Of a DNA stretch of 64,000 nucleotides, positions 39,270-50,269 are shown in pieces; within the stretch, counting starts at the first letter, position 1, and every line of letters starts with the position of its first letter. The notes beneath the pieces were generated by a model, which was not told the origin of the DNA, made no database searches, and saw only the letters and a program-made list of their open reading frames with translations. The translations under genes and the position numbers were made by a program. Source of the stretch: Plectrocnemia conspersa (lineage: Eukaryota; Arthropoda; Insecta; Trichoptera; Polycentropodidae); NCBI GenBank assembly GCA_009617715.1, contig VTFK01000243.1:372001-436000 (forward strand). The letters are read 5' to 3'.

Positions 39270-41035
39270 CAAACACATGGATATTTTCAGTGATAGCGTA
39301 AAAAGAAGAAGAAATGATTGCCCATATATTTTAGCAGTGCACCATAAATGTTTTTTTATTTTTATTTTGAATGTTTGATTGTGAAATTATTGTTTGTAAA
39401 ATATTCAAAATTGGGGATTTGTAATAAATAATAAAATATATAATATATTAAATCATATAATAGGAATTCTTAAAAAATAAATAAATCACACCTGTCTAAA
39501 GCTGAAACTTCAATACAATTTTAACTCAAGCTAATAACAGTACCTTTTTTATTTGGTAATCAAAAAATAAGTTCAATGTATAATATATAATGCAAATATA
39601 TTAATAATGTAAATAAGTTAGATTAAGGTTATGGGCATGTACATATATGTATAAAGAAAGCATGTTTATATAAAAAAAATATATTAATGACTTACATACA
39701 TTAATATATTGAAGTATATAGACTACTTAATCTTAGTTCAGGTCACGTGCATTTAGTAATACATTTTAGAATTTAAATGAAATAAAAAAGCAATCAATCT
39801 CTAAACGAGTTGTGAATCCATTTTTTATAACGTCTAACTCATCTTGTTCTAATTTTAGGTCGTAACAAGTATTTCATTACCAGTTATTCCGGTTTTCATT
39901 GAACTTAAATTAATTATTATAAAATCAGATCATCGCACCGAATTTAAATGACCGTTAAATAAATTCCATTACACTTTTTCATTCAAAATATATTATTGCA
40001 TTTTTTGTCAGTTCTGTTGTATTTTTTGGTATGATACAAATGACCTTTTCATCTTAACGACCACAACAAGGATTACTGAGAATTTTCACCAAGCCATTCT
40101 CACGTATTATATATCTAATTTAAGAACAAAACAGACAGGAAAACAAATGGGTTTTTCCAAATTCCCATTTTTTGTGTCTTATGATCTATATATTTTGTTT
40201 ACACTACAAAAAAATCAACTAGTAAATGTTTATTTAATGACCTTGAACTTTGCAGCGAAACGTTATGAAATTTATTGTTATATGACAATTGATGTTTTTT
40301 TTTACAAATATTTTTATTCCACGGTCATACATTATTGGTGATATTTTAATGTGCAATAAAAAAATGCTTTTTTCACTTTCAATGATTTCATTTACATACA
40401 ATTTTCGATGCTACCTTCACACACTTTTCTATATTAATATTAAATTTTAACAAGAATAAAAATATTAGCCGGTGCAAAAAATACAATATGAGTACTACGC
40501 ATGTTTGTGCTCCAATGTTATATAAGGATAAATGGTAGGTTGTTTATCAGCGTAGAAGGAAATCTGTCACTTAATATTCGGCAAAGATTCCTCGATTGTT
40601 ACTCAATATATAAACATAAATATGTTAAAAAAAAAACATATGTATCGATTATAAAATGTTAAAAAAATCTTACGGAACAATACGTATTTTATAGATTGTA
40701 TATTGCTAGAATATTAAATAGAGAAGAATAATATTTTTAAAATACTTGTTTTAATGTACTTCTGAACTACAAATAAAAACGCTACAGAGTTTGATTAATC
40801 CGTTTGAGTTGTTGTTTTATAAAATTCACCTAGAATTACGTACTTGTATCATTTTTATAGAGCTGGGTTTTAATGGATTTTTTGTACAAGTTTGTGCAGT
40901 GTTTCTGTATTATAATGTTTTGGTAAAAATATTATTTCCTTATTAAGATTGAATCTGCAACCATAAAATCAAGTCTAACAACTTCTATAATAAAAAATCC
41001 TGAAATAAATGTGGTTTTTTAAATAAAAAATTAAC
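39270..41035. other. Intergenic, AT-rich, nothing recognised
   Basis: No coding, repeat-end or RNA signal seen. The plus ORF 40147-40341 is AT-driven and unremarkable. Confidence 0.45.
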
Positions 41036-41044
41036 TTTTAAATG

Positions 41045-41450
41045 TTTATTTCAATTTTAATGATATAAAATATAATTTTCTTTAAAATATATTTTTCCCA
41101 TTTTTCGGTCAAATATTTAATTCCATAAGCATAAAATATTGATGAAAAATATTCCGATATTCCTCTTATCACATCGTCTGAATTTTTATTTTTTCCATCT
41201 ATGATAGCCGGATGGAGCAAGGTCTGTAGAATAAAGTGGATGATATGAAACCTTATAGTTTTTGATTTTTTGAAAGTCAATTTCGCATTGCTCGGCGGTA
41301 AAACTATTCGACTTATGTTGACAAGTTTTTACTTCCTTGTATAATCGATCCAGCCAATCACAAAATATGTTTGCTGTAATTGTTTGACCAGGTTTAAAAG
41401 TTTCGTGATGCACAATCCTTTTGCAATCCCACCATACACACAAATAATAA
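41045..41450 (-). mobile_element. Mariner-family transposase remnant with internal deletion
   Basis: The minus strand reads CVWWDCKRIVHHETFKPGQT and ITANIFCDWLDRLYKEV, then YHPLYSTDLAPSGYHRWKK, and in a shifted frame SEYFSSIFYAYGIKYL with TEKWEKYI. This is the second half of a mariner (DD34D) transposase in order. The segment that carries the second catalytic Asp (HDNARPH in the family) is deleted, and the third, in PSDYH, is replaced by Gly (PSGYH). With a frameshift near the PSGYH box the copy is inactive. Terminal inverted repeats were not identified; flanks are AT-rich. Confidence 0.9.
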
Positions 41451-41459
41451 AATACGTAC

Positions 41460-42240
41460 TCAAGTACTAACGGCTAAGGCACGAATGACTGTTAAAAGTT
41501 AAATTAAAAATAAACATACATACACGTTATTTTTAAAAATAAGAAATGAATTGAAATTAAATATGAGAGAGTATTATATTATCGTTCATTATTATTCTCA
41601 TATATCAAAGGTGTTATATTATATATAAAACATTACAAAATATATTTTTGCGACGTGTAACTAAAAAATCATTATTTTCTAGCAGCAAAAAAGACAATGT
41701 AAGAATATATTTTTAGATAAGAAAAATTGATTTGATAAGTTTAGATTTTCTTATTCAAACAAAATAATGGATCAGTTTAAGCTTATTTTATATTGTGTGA
41801 GATTGCTATTATAATATTTTATAAAAATTAGATTTTTCATTATCATTTTCTATATAGCTAGCGTAATAGAGACCGTCTAAAAAACATTCAAGAAAACAAT
41901 TAGATAATATATATTTTCACTTGTTTTATCTTAATCATAAATATTATTATTTAGTCATTACTAAAATTTGTTTGAAAACAAAAGTCTATTTTTTCACCTC
42001 TACGATATCAGCATTACTTTACTGGTAATTTTTTTTTATACTTTATTATGCTTTATTATTATAGAATTACATACAATTACCAACACGTTAAAAAAATAGT
42101 TTTATCACAGTTATAAAAACATGTAAAAATGCATTACTTTTTAGGTCTGAAGCTCAATAGTAATATGCAAGAATGTTTTTAAATATATTTGAGAAACTGC
42201 AGCTCAAGCACAAGAAAATAAAACAAAGCGAATCAGATAT
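41460..42240. other. Intergenic, AT-rich, nothing recognised
   Basis: No ORF, repeat end or RNA gene recognised. Confidence 0.45.
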
Positions 42241-42242
42241 TT

Positions 42243-42440
42243 TTATAACGTAGAACGACGACCTCCTGGGTTAGCAATCAATTTGATATCTTTCCGCTGT
42301 TTGTTTTTGTCCATTTCGCGTGCCTTCGGTTGAACAACCTTATATTTATTGCCAACAACCATAAAACCGGCAAGATATATACGTGCAGTCAAACCTGAAC
42401 TATATAACCGATATAATGAGAGAGTAAACAAATTTGCCAT
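42243..42440 (-). CDS. Unrecognised 65-residue protein candidate, possibly mitochondrial
   Basis: An ATG at 42440 opens 65 codons to TAA. The N-terminus (MANLFTLSLYRLYSSGLTAR) is basic, hydroxylated and free of acidic residues, like a mitochondrial presequence; a short hydrophobic stretch IYLAGFMVV follows, then a strongly basic tail (KAREMDKNKQRKDIKL ... GGRRSTL). Upstream on the same strand are a TCAGT initiator (42452-42448), only about 10 nt before the ATG, and a perfect TGACGTCA site (42474-42481). TTAG just before the ATG could instead be an acceptor. I cannot assign a family. Composition is better than surrounding AT-rich chance ORFs, but coding status is not proven. Confidence 0.4.
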   Translation of the reverse strand: MANLFTLSLYRLYSSGLTARIYLAGFMVVGNKYKVVQPKAREMDKNKQRKDIKLIANPGGRRSTL

Positions 42441-42447
42441 CTAACCG

Positions 42448-42481
42448 ACTGAATAATGCATGATTTTGTTTAGTGACGTCA
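42448..42481 (-). promoter_or_regulatory. CRE (TGACGTCA) plus initiator before the 42.4 kb ORF
   Basis: TGACGTCA at 42474-42481 and TCAGT at 42452-42448 on the minus strand, the CRE lying about 25-32 nt upstream of the initiator A. No TATA box is visible. The arrangement suggests a CREB/ATF-responsive short promoter for the small ORF downstream; inferred from motifs only. Confidence 0.3.
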
Positions 42482-42489
42482 CCCGTGAC

Positions 42490-43730
42490 ACTTACTGGAA
42501 TGTGACGAATCGAAATGTTAAATTATTGATAAGTCAACAGTGTGTTTCGGGACCGTGAAAATTATTTCAAACACTAAAAACTTTGCCGCCCGTCGCTTTA
42601 CTTTCTGTAAATATTCATGATAGCTGATGTTAAAACAGTCTTTACAAATGAAAATTAGCAATAACAACAAAAAACAACCTCAAATATAACCGGATGGAAA
42701 AAATGGACGAAAAGCTTTTAGTCTGCTGCTAATTTCGTTATCGATGTTGGAAAATTTGCAAATACCCCTTGACGTTAATTAATGTTGTGTTCAGTTCGTG
42801 TCAATCAAACGTCAATGGACTATTAACTCAGTGGAAACACATCAATTACAATAGTAAACGTTTTTAAGGAAAGCGCATTAATTTCTAGACATATTAATTG
42901 TAATATAATATTATTAAACATTATACAATATTAATAATTCTACGCAGAAAAAGGCATCAATCAAAAACTATATTACGATTCAGAGTTAGTATTTCAAGGA
43001 AGGCCACTAACTGCGCATGATTTATATTATAGATATATAATATTATATAAAGTAAATAAGCTGATATAATATATACGCTTAAGTTATGCATGTAACAATA
43101 TTTTTATTAAAAAATTGATAAAAAAAATAAAAACATAAATAATGGACTTTACTAGTTTTAACCGTAATTAATTTTAGTTATGTTCACTGCTTATGTTTGT
43201 GGCAAAAATTAACAATATAAGACTTTGAAGAATAATGAGCTTCAGAAATGACACACATAATATATAAAAAGTAAAGGTTTTTTTTTAACAATTATCATAA
43301 AAAGTTTCAGAAATATTTTCTTAATAATATTGCCAAAACTTAATACATGTAATATTTTTTTTTATTAAATTATATTGACAATGATTTTTTAGTTAAAATA
43401 TTTTTTATTTAATTTTAATTGAACTATTATATATATTTTCATACGTAGCACTTTAGTCAAAATATGATTTACCTATATCTTATCATTTGGCTTTGAAACG
43501 TAACATTTAATTTAAAAAACAGATCCTTAAATAAAACTGGCTATTTGACAACTAACTATTCATTTATTAATTTTATTTTATTTTTATATTACAAAAATCT
43601 GATCATTATGACTAGACATTATGCACATTATGCAAATAATAATTTTACAATTAAAATTAAAAAAAAAAAAATTTTTATGCACAATAAAATAAACGAGCAT
43701 TATTCCACATTTTTTCAGCTCCTCATTGCT
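42490..43730. other. Intergenic, AT-rich, nothing recognised
   Basis: The start (to about 42860) is less AT-rich but has no frame of interest; the rest is AT-rich. Confidence 0.4.
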
Positions 43731-43734
43731 ATCG

Positions 43735-43935
43735 TCAAAAACATCATTATGTTCGGCAAGTTCGTTAAAAGTTAGTTGTATCGTGCAAGAGGAGCGTTTT
43801 CAAGCGCTTATTTTCTGGCCGCGAGTGGAAAGAATAAGGGACGCGATCGCAACTCTCGAGCAAACTCACCCTAAATCTCGCAGCCGAAAATCGGCGAGCA
43901 TTAAAGGTATGTCGATAGCGCCCCTTAATTATTTT
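43735..43935 (+). repeat. GC-richer segment, possible decayed retroelement piece
   Basis: The plus ORF 43726-43956 includes QEERFQALIFWPRVERIRDA then IATLEQTHPKSRSRKSASIK. Its nucleotide core resembles 39170-39260 in inverted orientation. It sits 400 bp before a LINE fragment in the same orientation. The protein is not recognised; it could be an uncharacterised exon, but the shared core argues for a repeat. Confidence 0.3.
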
Positions 43936-44289
43936 ATTACGTTACTGACTATTTAATAAATCTATTGATTTTATAATTAAATTACTTATTAATATAAAAT
44001 GTAATTAAATACAGGGTTATATTTAATAATACTACTTGAATATTTTTAAAAAAAAAAAACGCAATACCGATTTTTAATTGAAAATAATGGTGGGGAATAT
44101 ATGTATAATATTAAAAAAATATATAAAATATTAATACTATTCAAAAGTATACAAAATAACATTAACAATATTTTTATTTAATAATACTTTAAAATTTAAT
44201 CGTATTTATTTAAAATATAATTATTTATTAATGACGATTTAAGTTTTGTATTTATATCTATAATACAATACTTTTGAGTAAAGAATTAT

Positions 44290-44935
44290 TAAAGATTCAA
44301 TAGATTTTGAGAAGACTTTCGACAAGGTTTGTAATGAGTTATTATTTAAAATTTTACAAACTTCAGTTTTCTTTTGTAATCAGATGATTTAAAATTGTTT
44401 AAATGCATTCGAACTATTGCGGTCTCCTTCTCTTTACAGAGTTGGTTTAGATTATCTATACATATAGGCCCTCTAGTATCTGAAAGTGCCATAATGTGCC
44501 ATTTTATCGATCCTGTTCAGTTGCCATTTGATAATTTCAACGATGGGTGCTGTTCACAATCAAACTGTTCTCGAGGAATTACAGTTTTGGGTTCCGGAAT
44601 GTTTTTGAGAATCACGATCGCGTCCTCTTTTGATTACCGCACGAGCCGATTCGCCAATAGCTGTCGCCATCCTGCTTCTAAATACAATATCATTGCACAT
44701 TTCTCTGTTTAACATCTGGTCCGGTTCGTATAATTTAATTTCAGTACTTTATGATTTTTTACTCTTTCTTGCTATGTATTATTTTTTGTGTATTATTTTT
44801 TATCTTACTTATATTTTTTGTGTATTGTAATTATACGATATGCTGTTTTTTGACCATAGTGACGCATGCAGATAAGCTGTTAGGTCACGATGGTCTTTAT
44901 TTAATTTAAATAAATAAAAATAAATTAGTAGCAAG
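44290..44935 (+). mobile_element. LINE (Jockey/CR1-like) fragment: RT motif, C-terminus and 3' end
   Basis: At 44308-44370 a frame reads IDFEKTFDKVCNELLFKILQ, the RT motif DFxKAFDxVxHxLLLxKL. From 44500 the sequence is shared with the inverted copy at 27216-27510 (around CTCGAGGAATT, CACGATCGCGTCCTCTTTTG). At the end GTCACGATGGTC and TTTAATTTAAATAAATAAA match the tail of that copy, marking the LINE 3' terminus near 44935. The middle of the RT is deleted and frames are broken. The 105-codon ORF over it is not a cellular gene. Confidence 0.75.
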
Positions 44936-44939
44936 TTAA

Positions 44940-45810
44940 GGGGGTATTTGTATTGGTTAGTTGTTTAATTTAATTTAATTTAAGACTTCCGTATTAAGAT
45001 TTAGTCTTACTATACTTAATTGCGTTTTCTACTAGACGCAAAGCTGTGACGAGATAGATAATAACACGCATTTACTTAGGAAACTAAATAAATTAATTTC
45101 ATTTCCTTGGATGACACCGACTGGAATAAAAAATGTCGTAAGGTATTTCATTTAAATAATTTAATCGTAATAATAAAATGATTGCGAGTAATTGCCAACT
45201 CACGACGGGAGGGTTGCCACATGCCGCAAGAAAATAAATAAAATAAAAGCAAGCCTTTGCAAATAACTCTGAAGCTGTCCCACTCGAAATGACGTTAAGA
45301 TAAGCGTTTCAAATTTGAGATTTAAGGGTTTGGAATGACACTTTGATGCAACGATATTCGCAATATTCTTATGATACTTGAATCAATCAAAATAAAATAT
45401 ATGTATTATATATAATGAGTTACGGTTGAAAAAAAGAGATTTTTGAGAAGCAATTTATTTTTAAAGAATTTCCATAAAGCGCATTAAGTCTAATACGAAA
45501 ATAATTTGCATAAAGCACAATATAATAAGTAAGTCGAACTAAAAAAAATATAAGACAAGAACTGGTGAAGTGTGTAAAATTAAGTTACGTTGCAAATATA
45601 AATATATTATTTCATGGACATTAGGGGTTTTCTTCTTATATATAATACTAATTAACAGATTGTTTATAACATAAGTAAGACAAAAAAGACAAAAAAATAA
45701 TTGCCGAAACATCATCAATAAAGTTTCAGTTACCAAAATACACAGCTAAAATCAAAACTCATTGTGCGATGTTTAACATTCGAGTTTTCTCTTGAATGTC
45801 GAACTCCTGG
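44940..45810. other. Intergenic, nothing recognised; probable 3'-UTR side of the 45.8 kb exon
   Basis: AT-rich, with a somewhat GC-richer unique stretch at 45180-45330. An AATAAA on the minus strand near 45451-45456 could serve the minus-strand exon at 45817-46043. Confidence 0.35.
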
Positions 45811-45816
45811 CTGGTC

Positions 45817-46043
45817 TTAGGTGACTGTTTGGCTCTCAACCAAATTTAAAGATTGAAGTTGGAATGCTGCTCGTCTGCCAATGTCCGACTTCGAAGAGGT
45901 CTTTCTGATTCTTGATATCCAATTCGTACATTGAACTTTTCGTTGTTTGTCTGACGCGGAGTCCTGGCTTATATTCAAGATATTTTTGTAATCGGAACTC
46001 GAAAGGGAAAAGAACTTTTTCTCATCTCTGCGTTTTGCTTTGA
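45817..46043 (-). CDS. Candidate terminal exon of an unrecognised minus-strand gene
   Basis: A strong acceptor (TTTTAATTCACGTTTCAG) is followed by 2 nt and 74 sense codons to TAA, with no ATG in this frame, as expected of an internal or terminal exon. The peptide is basic and Ser-rich: KAKRRDEKKFFSLSSSDYKN ... DKQRKVQCTNWISRIRKTSS ... RRAAFQLQSLNLVESQTVT. Codons are balanced, unlike nearby AT-driven chance frames; the other two frames stop within 70 nt. It needs a preceding exon ending in phase 1. The ORF at 55013-55168 on the same strand could supply this. No family is recognised; it could be a C-terminal cytoplasmic tail or a small basic protein. Confidence 0.45.
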
Positions 46044-46754
46044 CTGAAACGTGAATTAAAAGTTGTGATACAGTAATAAAAAATCATATAAAAGACTATC
46101 TAAATGTCCAAGTAAATACTATTATATATTAAATATACAAATAATTAAATTAGTCAATAAAATAAAGTAAGTGCTATGAAGCATATTTTATTATACACAA
46201 ACTAATACAACGCTTAATTAAAATTACTACTTCCATAACGTTTTATTCGTATAATTTTGTGTTTAACTGTCGATAATAACCATAAGGACGATAACCAGCT
46301 TCATAAAGATATATATGGCATAAATAACCGATCCGCCTATTCACATATAGCAAAGTAAAGTAATTGCCATTTTTCAATTAATATATTCCCCAAAAAAAAT
46401 TTATAGTTTGTATTATTATATAATTTAAATCGAATGAAGAAAATAAAAATTTATAGCCCCATATCTTGACATGTTGAAAATTATCGGTATGCGAAATTCT
46501 CTCTAAGGTCAATCGTTTTCGCTCACGAAAGCCTTAATTCTTAAGGGCCGCTTAAGGCTATCTGATTTATGCCAGGAAATGCGGATAGGTCAGTGCAGGT
46601 TTGCATGGAAAGCTTTTCCAAAACGCAAAAGCTATGTAAATTATATCAAATAAATTTAAATTAATTATTCATAAGTGGTTACACAATGCCTATTAATATG
46701 GTTTAAAACTGAAGGGCATTTTATATAACAGCTCACAAGTCTGATAAAAATGCA

Positions 46755-46935
46755 ACATAACATCTCAGTTGACAATGCTTCTTCAAGATGACAAGGTCCC
46801 TGTCATTGTCATGGTTTTCGGACACGAGCCGGAAGACTGTCATTCGTGAATGACAATTGGTGTGGTGAATCCAGTTAGAGTTGCGGTATGAATATTCAAA
46901 ACGCCACCTTCTCCATCATGAATGACAATATGATT
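46755..46935. promoter_or_regulatory. Cluster of seven TGACA/TGTCA motifs
   Basis: TGACA or its reverse complement occurs at 46770, 46789, 46801, 46807, 46838, 46851 and 46923, i.e. seven times in 158 bp. Two of them form the perfect inverted pair TGTCATTC/GAATGACA (46838-46855, 2-nt spacer). TGACA is the core bound by TALE homeodomain factors (Homothorax/Meis; general knowledge). It lies 0.7 kb upstream of the 45.8 kb exon on its strand. A clustered enhancer is plausible. Confidence 0.4.
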
Positions 46936-47040
46936 TCAACTCTATTTATTTTTAATTTGTTGTAAGTTTACTTGTGCTGATTTGAGTTAAAACGTTAGTA
47001 AACTATATTTTTTTAAGTAAATTTAAAAAAAAATTTACAA

Positions 47041-47199
47041 ATGTCATGCGATATAAAAAACACAGAGAGAACAGTATTTCTAGAGTACTGCAAAAACAAC
47101 GTGTCTGCAACATGGTGGGGCAATCGATGTTTGCAAGGATGGACTAGGATTGCTGCGACGAAAAGAATAAAAAGGACATGTACGCTATATTGCGATTGA
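47041..47199 (+). pseudogene. Upstream copy of a duplicated exon, probably decayed
   Basis: Homologous to the exon at 47380-47536: KNNVSA ... LQGWTRIAATKR against KNSVSVANQFLQGWTRIVAT. The nucleotide core (TTGCAAGGATGGACTAGGAT and onward) is nearly identical, and similarity continues past the exon end into AAAAAAATAA. This copy lacks the 24 nt encoding the IPFDSAPE segment, and where the downstream copy has the donor GGTAAG it reads TGAAAG, so the GT is lost and a stop is created. An ATG at 47041 gives a 52-residue ORF, but loss of the donor suggests a dead duplicate or an alternative last exon. Confidence 0.45.
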
Positions 47200-47379
47200 A
47201 AGAATTTGTCCAAAAAAATAATTGAATTAAAATGAAAAAATTTAATACATACCTGCGAGAAAATAATATAAAATAACAAATAACTCTTAATACGGATAAT
47301 ATTTCAAAATTATGAATCAAATGAAAGTTGTTATCTATTATTTTTTTATGAATAATAAAATGTATAATTTTTACCGTAG

Positions 47380-47536
47380 TGTTTCAATACCCGCGATTTA
47401 ATCCTCAAATATCTTTGGAAGAACAGCGTATCTGTGGCCAATCAATTTTTGCAAGGGTGGACTAGGATTGTTGCGACGAAAAGAAGAAAAATTCCATTTG
47501 ATTCAGCACCTGAAGATGATCGCCATATTGCAATTG
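47380..47536 (+). CDS. Candidate internal exon of an unrecognised plus-strand gene
   Basis: Acceptor ATTTTTACCGTAG, 52 codons plus one nt, donor ATTG then GTAAGC. The frame reads CFNTRDLILKYLWKNSVSVA, then NQFLQGWTRIVATKRRK and IPFDSAPEDDRHIAIG. The basic KRRK followed by an acidic SAPEDD block and balanced codon choice look like real coding sequence, and the tandem copy at 47.0 kb conserves the same frame. Phase 0 in, phase 1 out. No partner exons were securely found. I do not recognise the family, so the function is unknown; it may itself be a gene fragment. Confidence 0.4.
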
Positions 47537-47599
47537 GTAAGCATTCGTGCAAAAAAATAAATAGCTTTAGGGAAATCGTATTATAAATTACAAAAATAA

Positions 47600-48365
47600 A
47601 ATATTCATAAATACATATTTAATGAAGGAATAAAATTTGTCCAAACAAGAGAATTTACTCGAAATACAAAATTTTTTACTTTAATAACAATTTAGTTATT
47701 AATTGAATATATTTTATGGTATTATTATGTAGGATTAAATTAATTCATCATTATAATAACAATCAATAAGGTAGTTACATAGTATTATTTAAATAACAGC
47801 TATTTGGATTTTATATGTCTATAGAAAGATTTTTATATATTAATTTAATATGTATTTTATTTTTAATTATTTTTTTGTAATTATTATTATATCTACAAAT
47901 ATATATATATTGGCCCATAATTCCATTATTGTTTACCTATCAAAGGAGTACAGCTAGACTCCAGTAAATTTTCTTCATTCCTTCTATGTATACTTTTGTA
48001 TGTCTGTACATATTGTGTAGTGTTGCTTTAACAATAGACATTTTTTGGGAGAGATTTTCATAGCATATGCTTCAGAATGTGTGGGATCAATGTGGTATTG
48101 TAAATTAATTTTCCCCCACAAGTGTAGTTAGTCAATTTACACATAAGGCCATCGATGTTTAATTAAACATATAAAGGCAAAACTTCACATGAAAAAATAT
48201 ACATATGGAAAAAATAATCATGTTATTTGTATACATAATTAATTTTTAATATTGTAAATTTGTTTTTTATCTTGAGGTTAATATCATTTATTGGGTTATT
48301 AATTTTCATAATATAATAGAACCATTTTCACACGTTTACAATAAATTGCATATAAAACGTCCGGC
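47600..48365. other. AT-rich, nothing recognised
   Basis: No partner exon for the 47.38 kb exon could be supported here. Confidence 0.4.
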
Positions 48366-48369
48366 GTAC

Positions 48370-48880
48370 GCGATATTTATTTTATATCAAATTTATTAAC
48401 CCCTCATTTAACAAATTTAAAAATAGAAAATGTTAAGATAACGGTCGTTATATTAACACTTTTGGCTATACGAAGGCCGCTCCGAAGCCGGAAGGTAAAA
48501 CCGCAGATATGCATCTGAAATTTTTATTAATCGATTGTTGTAACCGAATGAATCCTTTGGGCAAGGTTTTCGCTCTATTGTCTCGTTGCCGTAGTCAAAT
48601 ATTTAACCGTCTGCCTTTGCTATGCGGCTACTTATTATGTTGCGTGTACTTTTTTATCATAAAGATAAGAGCTAATTACGCGACGGCCTCAAGAATTTAT
48701 TTGAGTTTCAGACTCTCAATGACGTCATTGGGTTTATTGATTCGGTGTGTAAAAAATGCAGATTACGATACGCGCATGTTTGATTTATATCAATTTGTTT
48801 TCTAATAATCTCGATCTTGTGTCACATAAAAGGCAATGTCCACTTGAGGACGTTTCGCCAAAGCGCAATTTTTTTCGTCC
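48370..48880. promoter_or_regulatory. GC-richer island with a 98-codon plus ORF
   Basis: The ORF 48509-48805 (Cys/Leu-rich: LLIDCCNRMNPLGKVFALLS ... YLLCCVYFFIIKI) could look like a membrane segment but has no known domain, no clear promoter and no splice sites; the block is CpG-rich at its edges (CGTCCGGCGTACGCG). Candidate regulatory or decayed sequence. Confidence 0.2.
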
Positions 48881-48889
48881 ATGACAAAT

Positions 48890-50165
48890 TGAGTTAATGT
48901 TCTTTTTACCCATATAAAAATATAACAAATTGAAATCAATGGATTCTGTAAATAAATATACTTTTTTTCACTCATTTATATGTTTAAAAATATAAATTTA
49001 TATGACTAATAAAATAAATTCATTACTCACATGTTGTTATCGAAAGTATGTATGCTTCTGGTGGTATTATAGTATTAAAAATTTTTGATATCGTAGAAAT
49101 TGATATATTACTAAATTATTATTGCATCATAATAATAGATTAATTTTTAAATGATCGTTCGCCAATTAAAATATCTATAATCCCAAATATTTTGAGTAAG
49201 ATTTGTAGTTAACTATTTTTTTTTTGTAATTGAGAATAATGGTTATGTTAACACTAATGTATACTAGGTTTCTTGGACAGATATGTGTAGAAATTTTTGT
49301 TTACTTCTATGCCAGTGTAAGAATGGAATATATAACGGATAAGGAATTTTTAATAAGAGACATCTTGTCCACAATTATTGCAATTTTTTTAATATTCAAA
49401 GGACCCCCAATAACACGATAAATTGGAGACGTGCTATTTGGGTGCAAAAAAAAAATATTGCTCAATAAAAAATATTTTGAATCGAATAACTTGGCCTTAT
49501 ATTAAAACTTAACACCTTAACTTACACACTCGCTAATTAATTAAAATTAGGCTGCTCATTTTAGTGCATGCTGCAAATGCAGTAACTATTTTAAGCTACT
49601 GCTGTGATTTGCATTGCGTGCCATCTATCGGAAATTTGCTTTTTTATACCACATCTAAAATTTAAATTTGATATTTGTATATTTGTTTTTATTATGTATT
49701 ATTTTATTCATAGAAATAGCCATTTTAAAAACCAATGTTTAATAATAAACTCAAGTGGCATTTTTATCTAAAATGCTGCTCTGTCAATATTTTTTAGTAG
49801 AGAAAAGACGCAAAAAAATAAAACGTAATTATATAAAAAATTAGTCAATTCCGAGGCCTAAAGAAAAACGTTGCTTTGGTTATCTTATCACTCCTAGACT
49901 ATAAAAATTATTGCACAACTACTCTTTGTCAAATATTAGTAAAACCTGATTCTATAAAAGTGTTTGTTCAATAAGTGTTTTAAGTGTGTATTATATGTAC
50001 ATACATTGGTATATAAAAAATATGTAAAAAAAGTTCAATGTATTAAATTAAAATCAATTAATAAAATTATATTTAAAATTAATTAGTTTATTTATAGATC
50101 CGTCGCAATAGAAAATAAAATATGAAAAAACTGATTGAGAAATCATTGGATTGAAATATGAATTC
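48890..50165. other. AT-rich, nothing recognised
   Basis: No recognisable coding or repeat feature. Plus ORF 49230-49421 is hydrophobic AT-rich chance sequence. Confidence 0.4.
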
Positions 50166-50174
50166 AAAGTGAAA

Positions 50175-50265
50175 AGATAATTAGAAAAACATTGCCGAAA
50201 TCAGGCCTTGAACCCACACATCATCTATACTAATCTAACGCTGATTTATCGTTTTGATATAAATT
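50175..50265 (-). repeat. Possible degenerate tRNA-derived SINE head
   Basis: On the minus strand an A-box-like segment (TTAGATTAGTATAGATGA) is followed by the B-box-like GGTTCAAGGCC. No acceptor stem or cloverleaf can be formed convincingly, so it is not a tRNA gene. Confidence 0.3.
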
Positions 50266-50269
50266 TTAA

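Noticed and set aside
48509..48805. 98-codon plus ORF resembling a membrane protein
   Set aside because: Hydrophobicity follows from T-rich codons; no start context, splice sites or family match.
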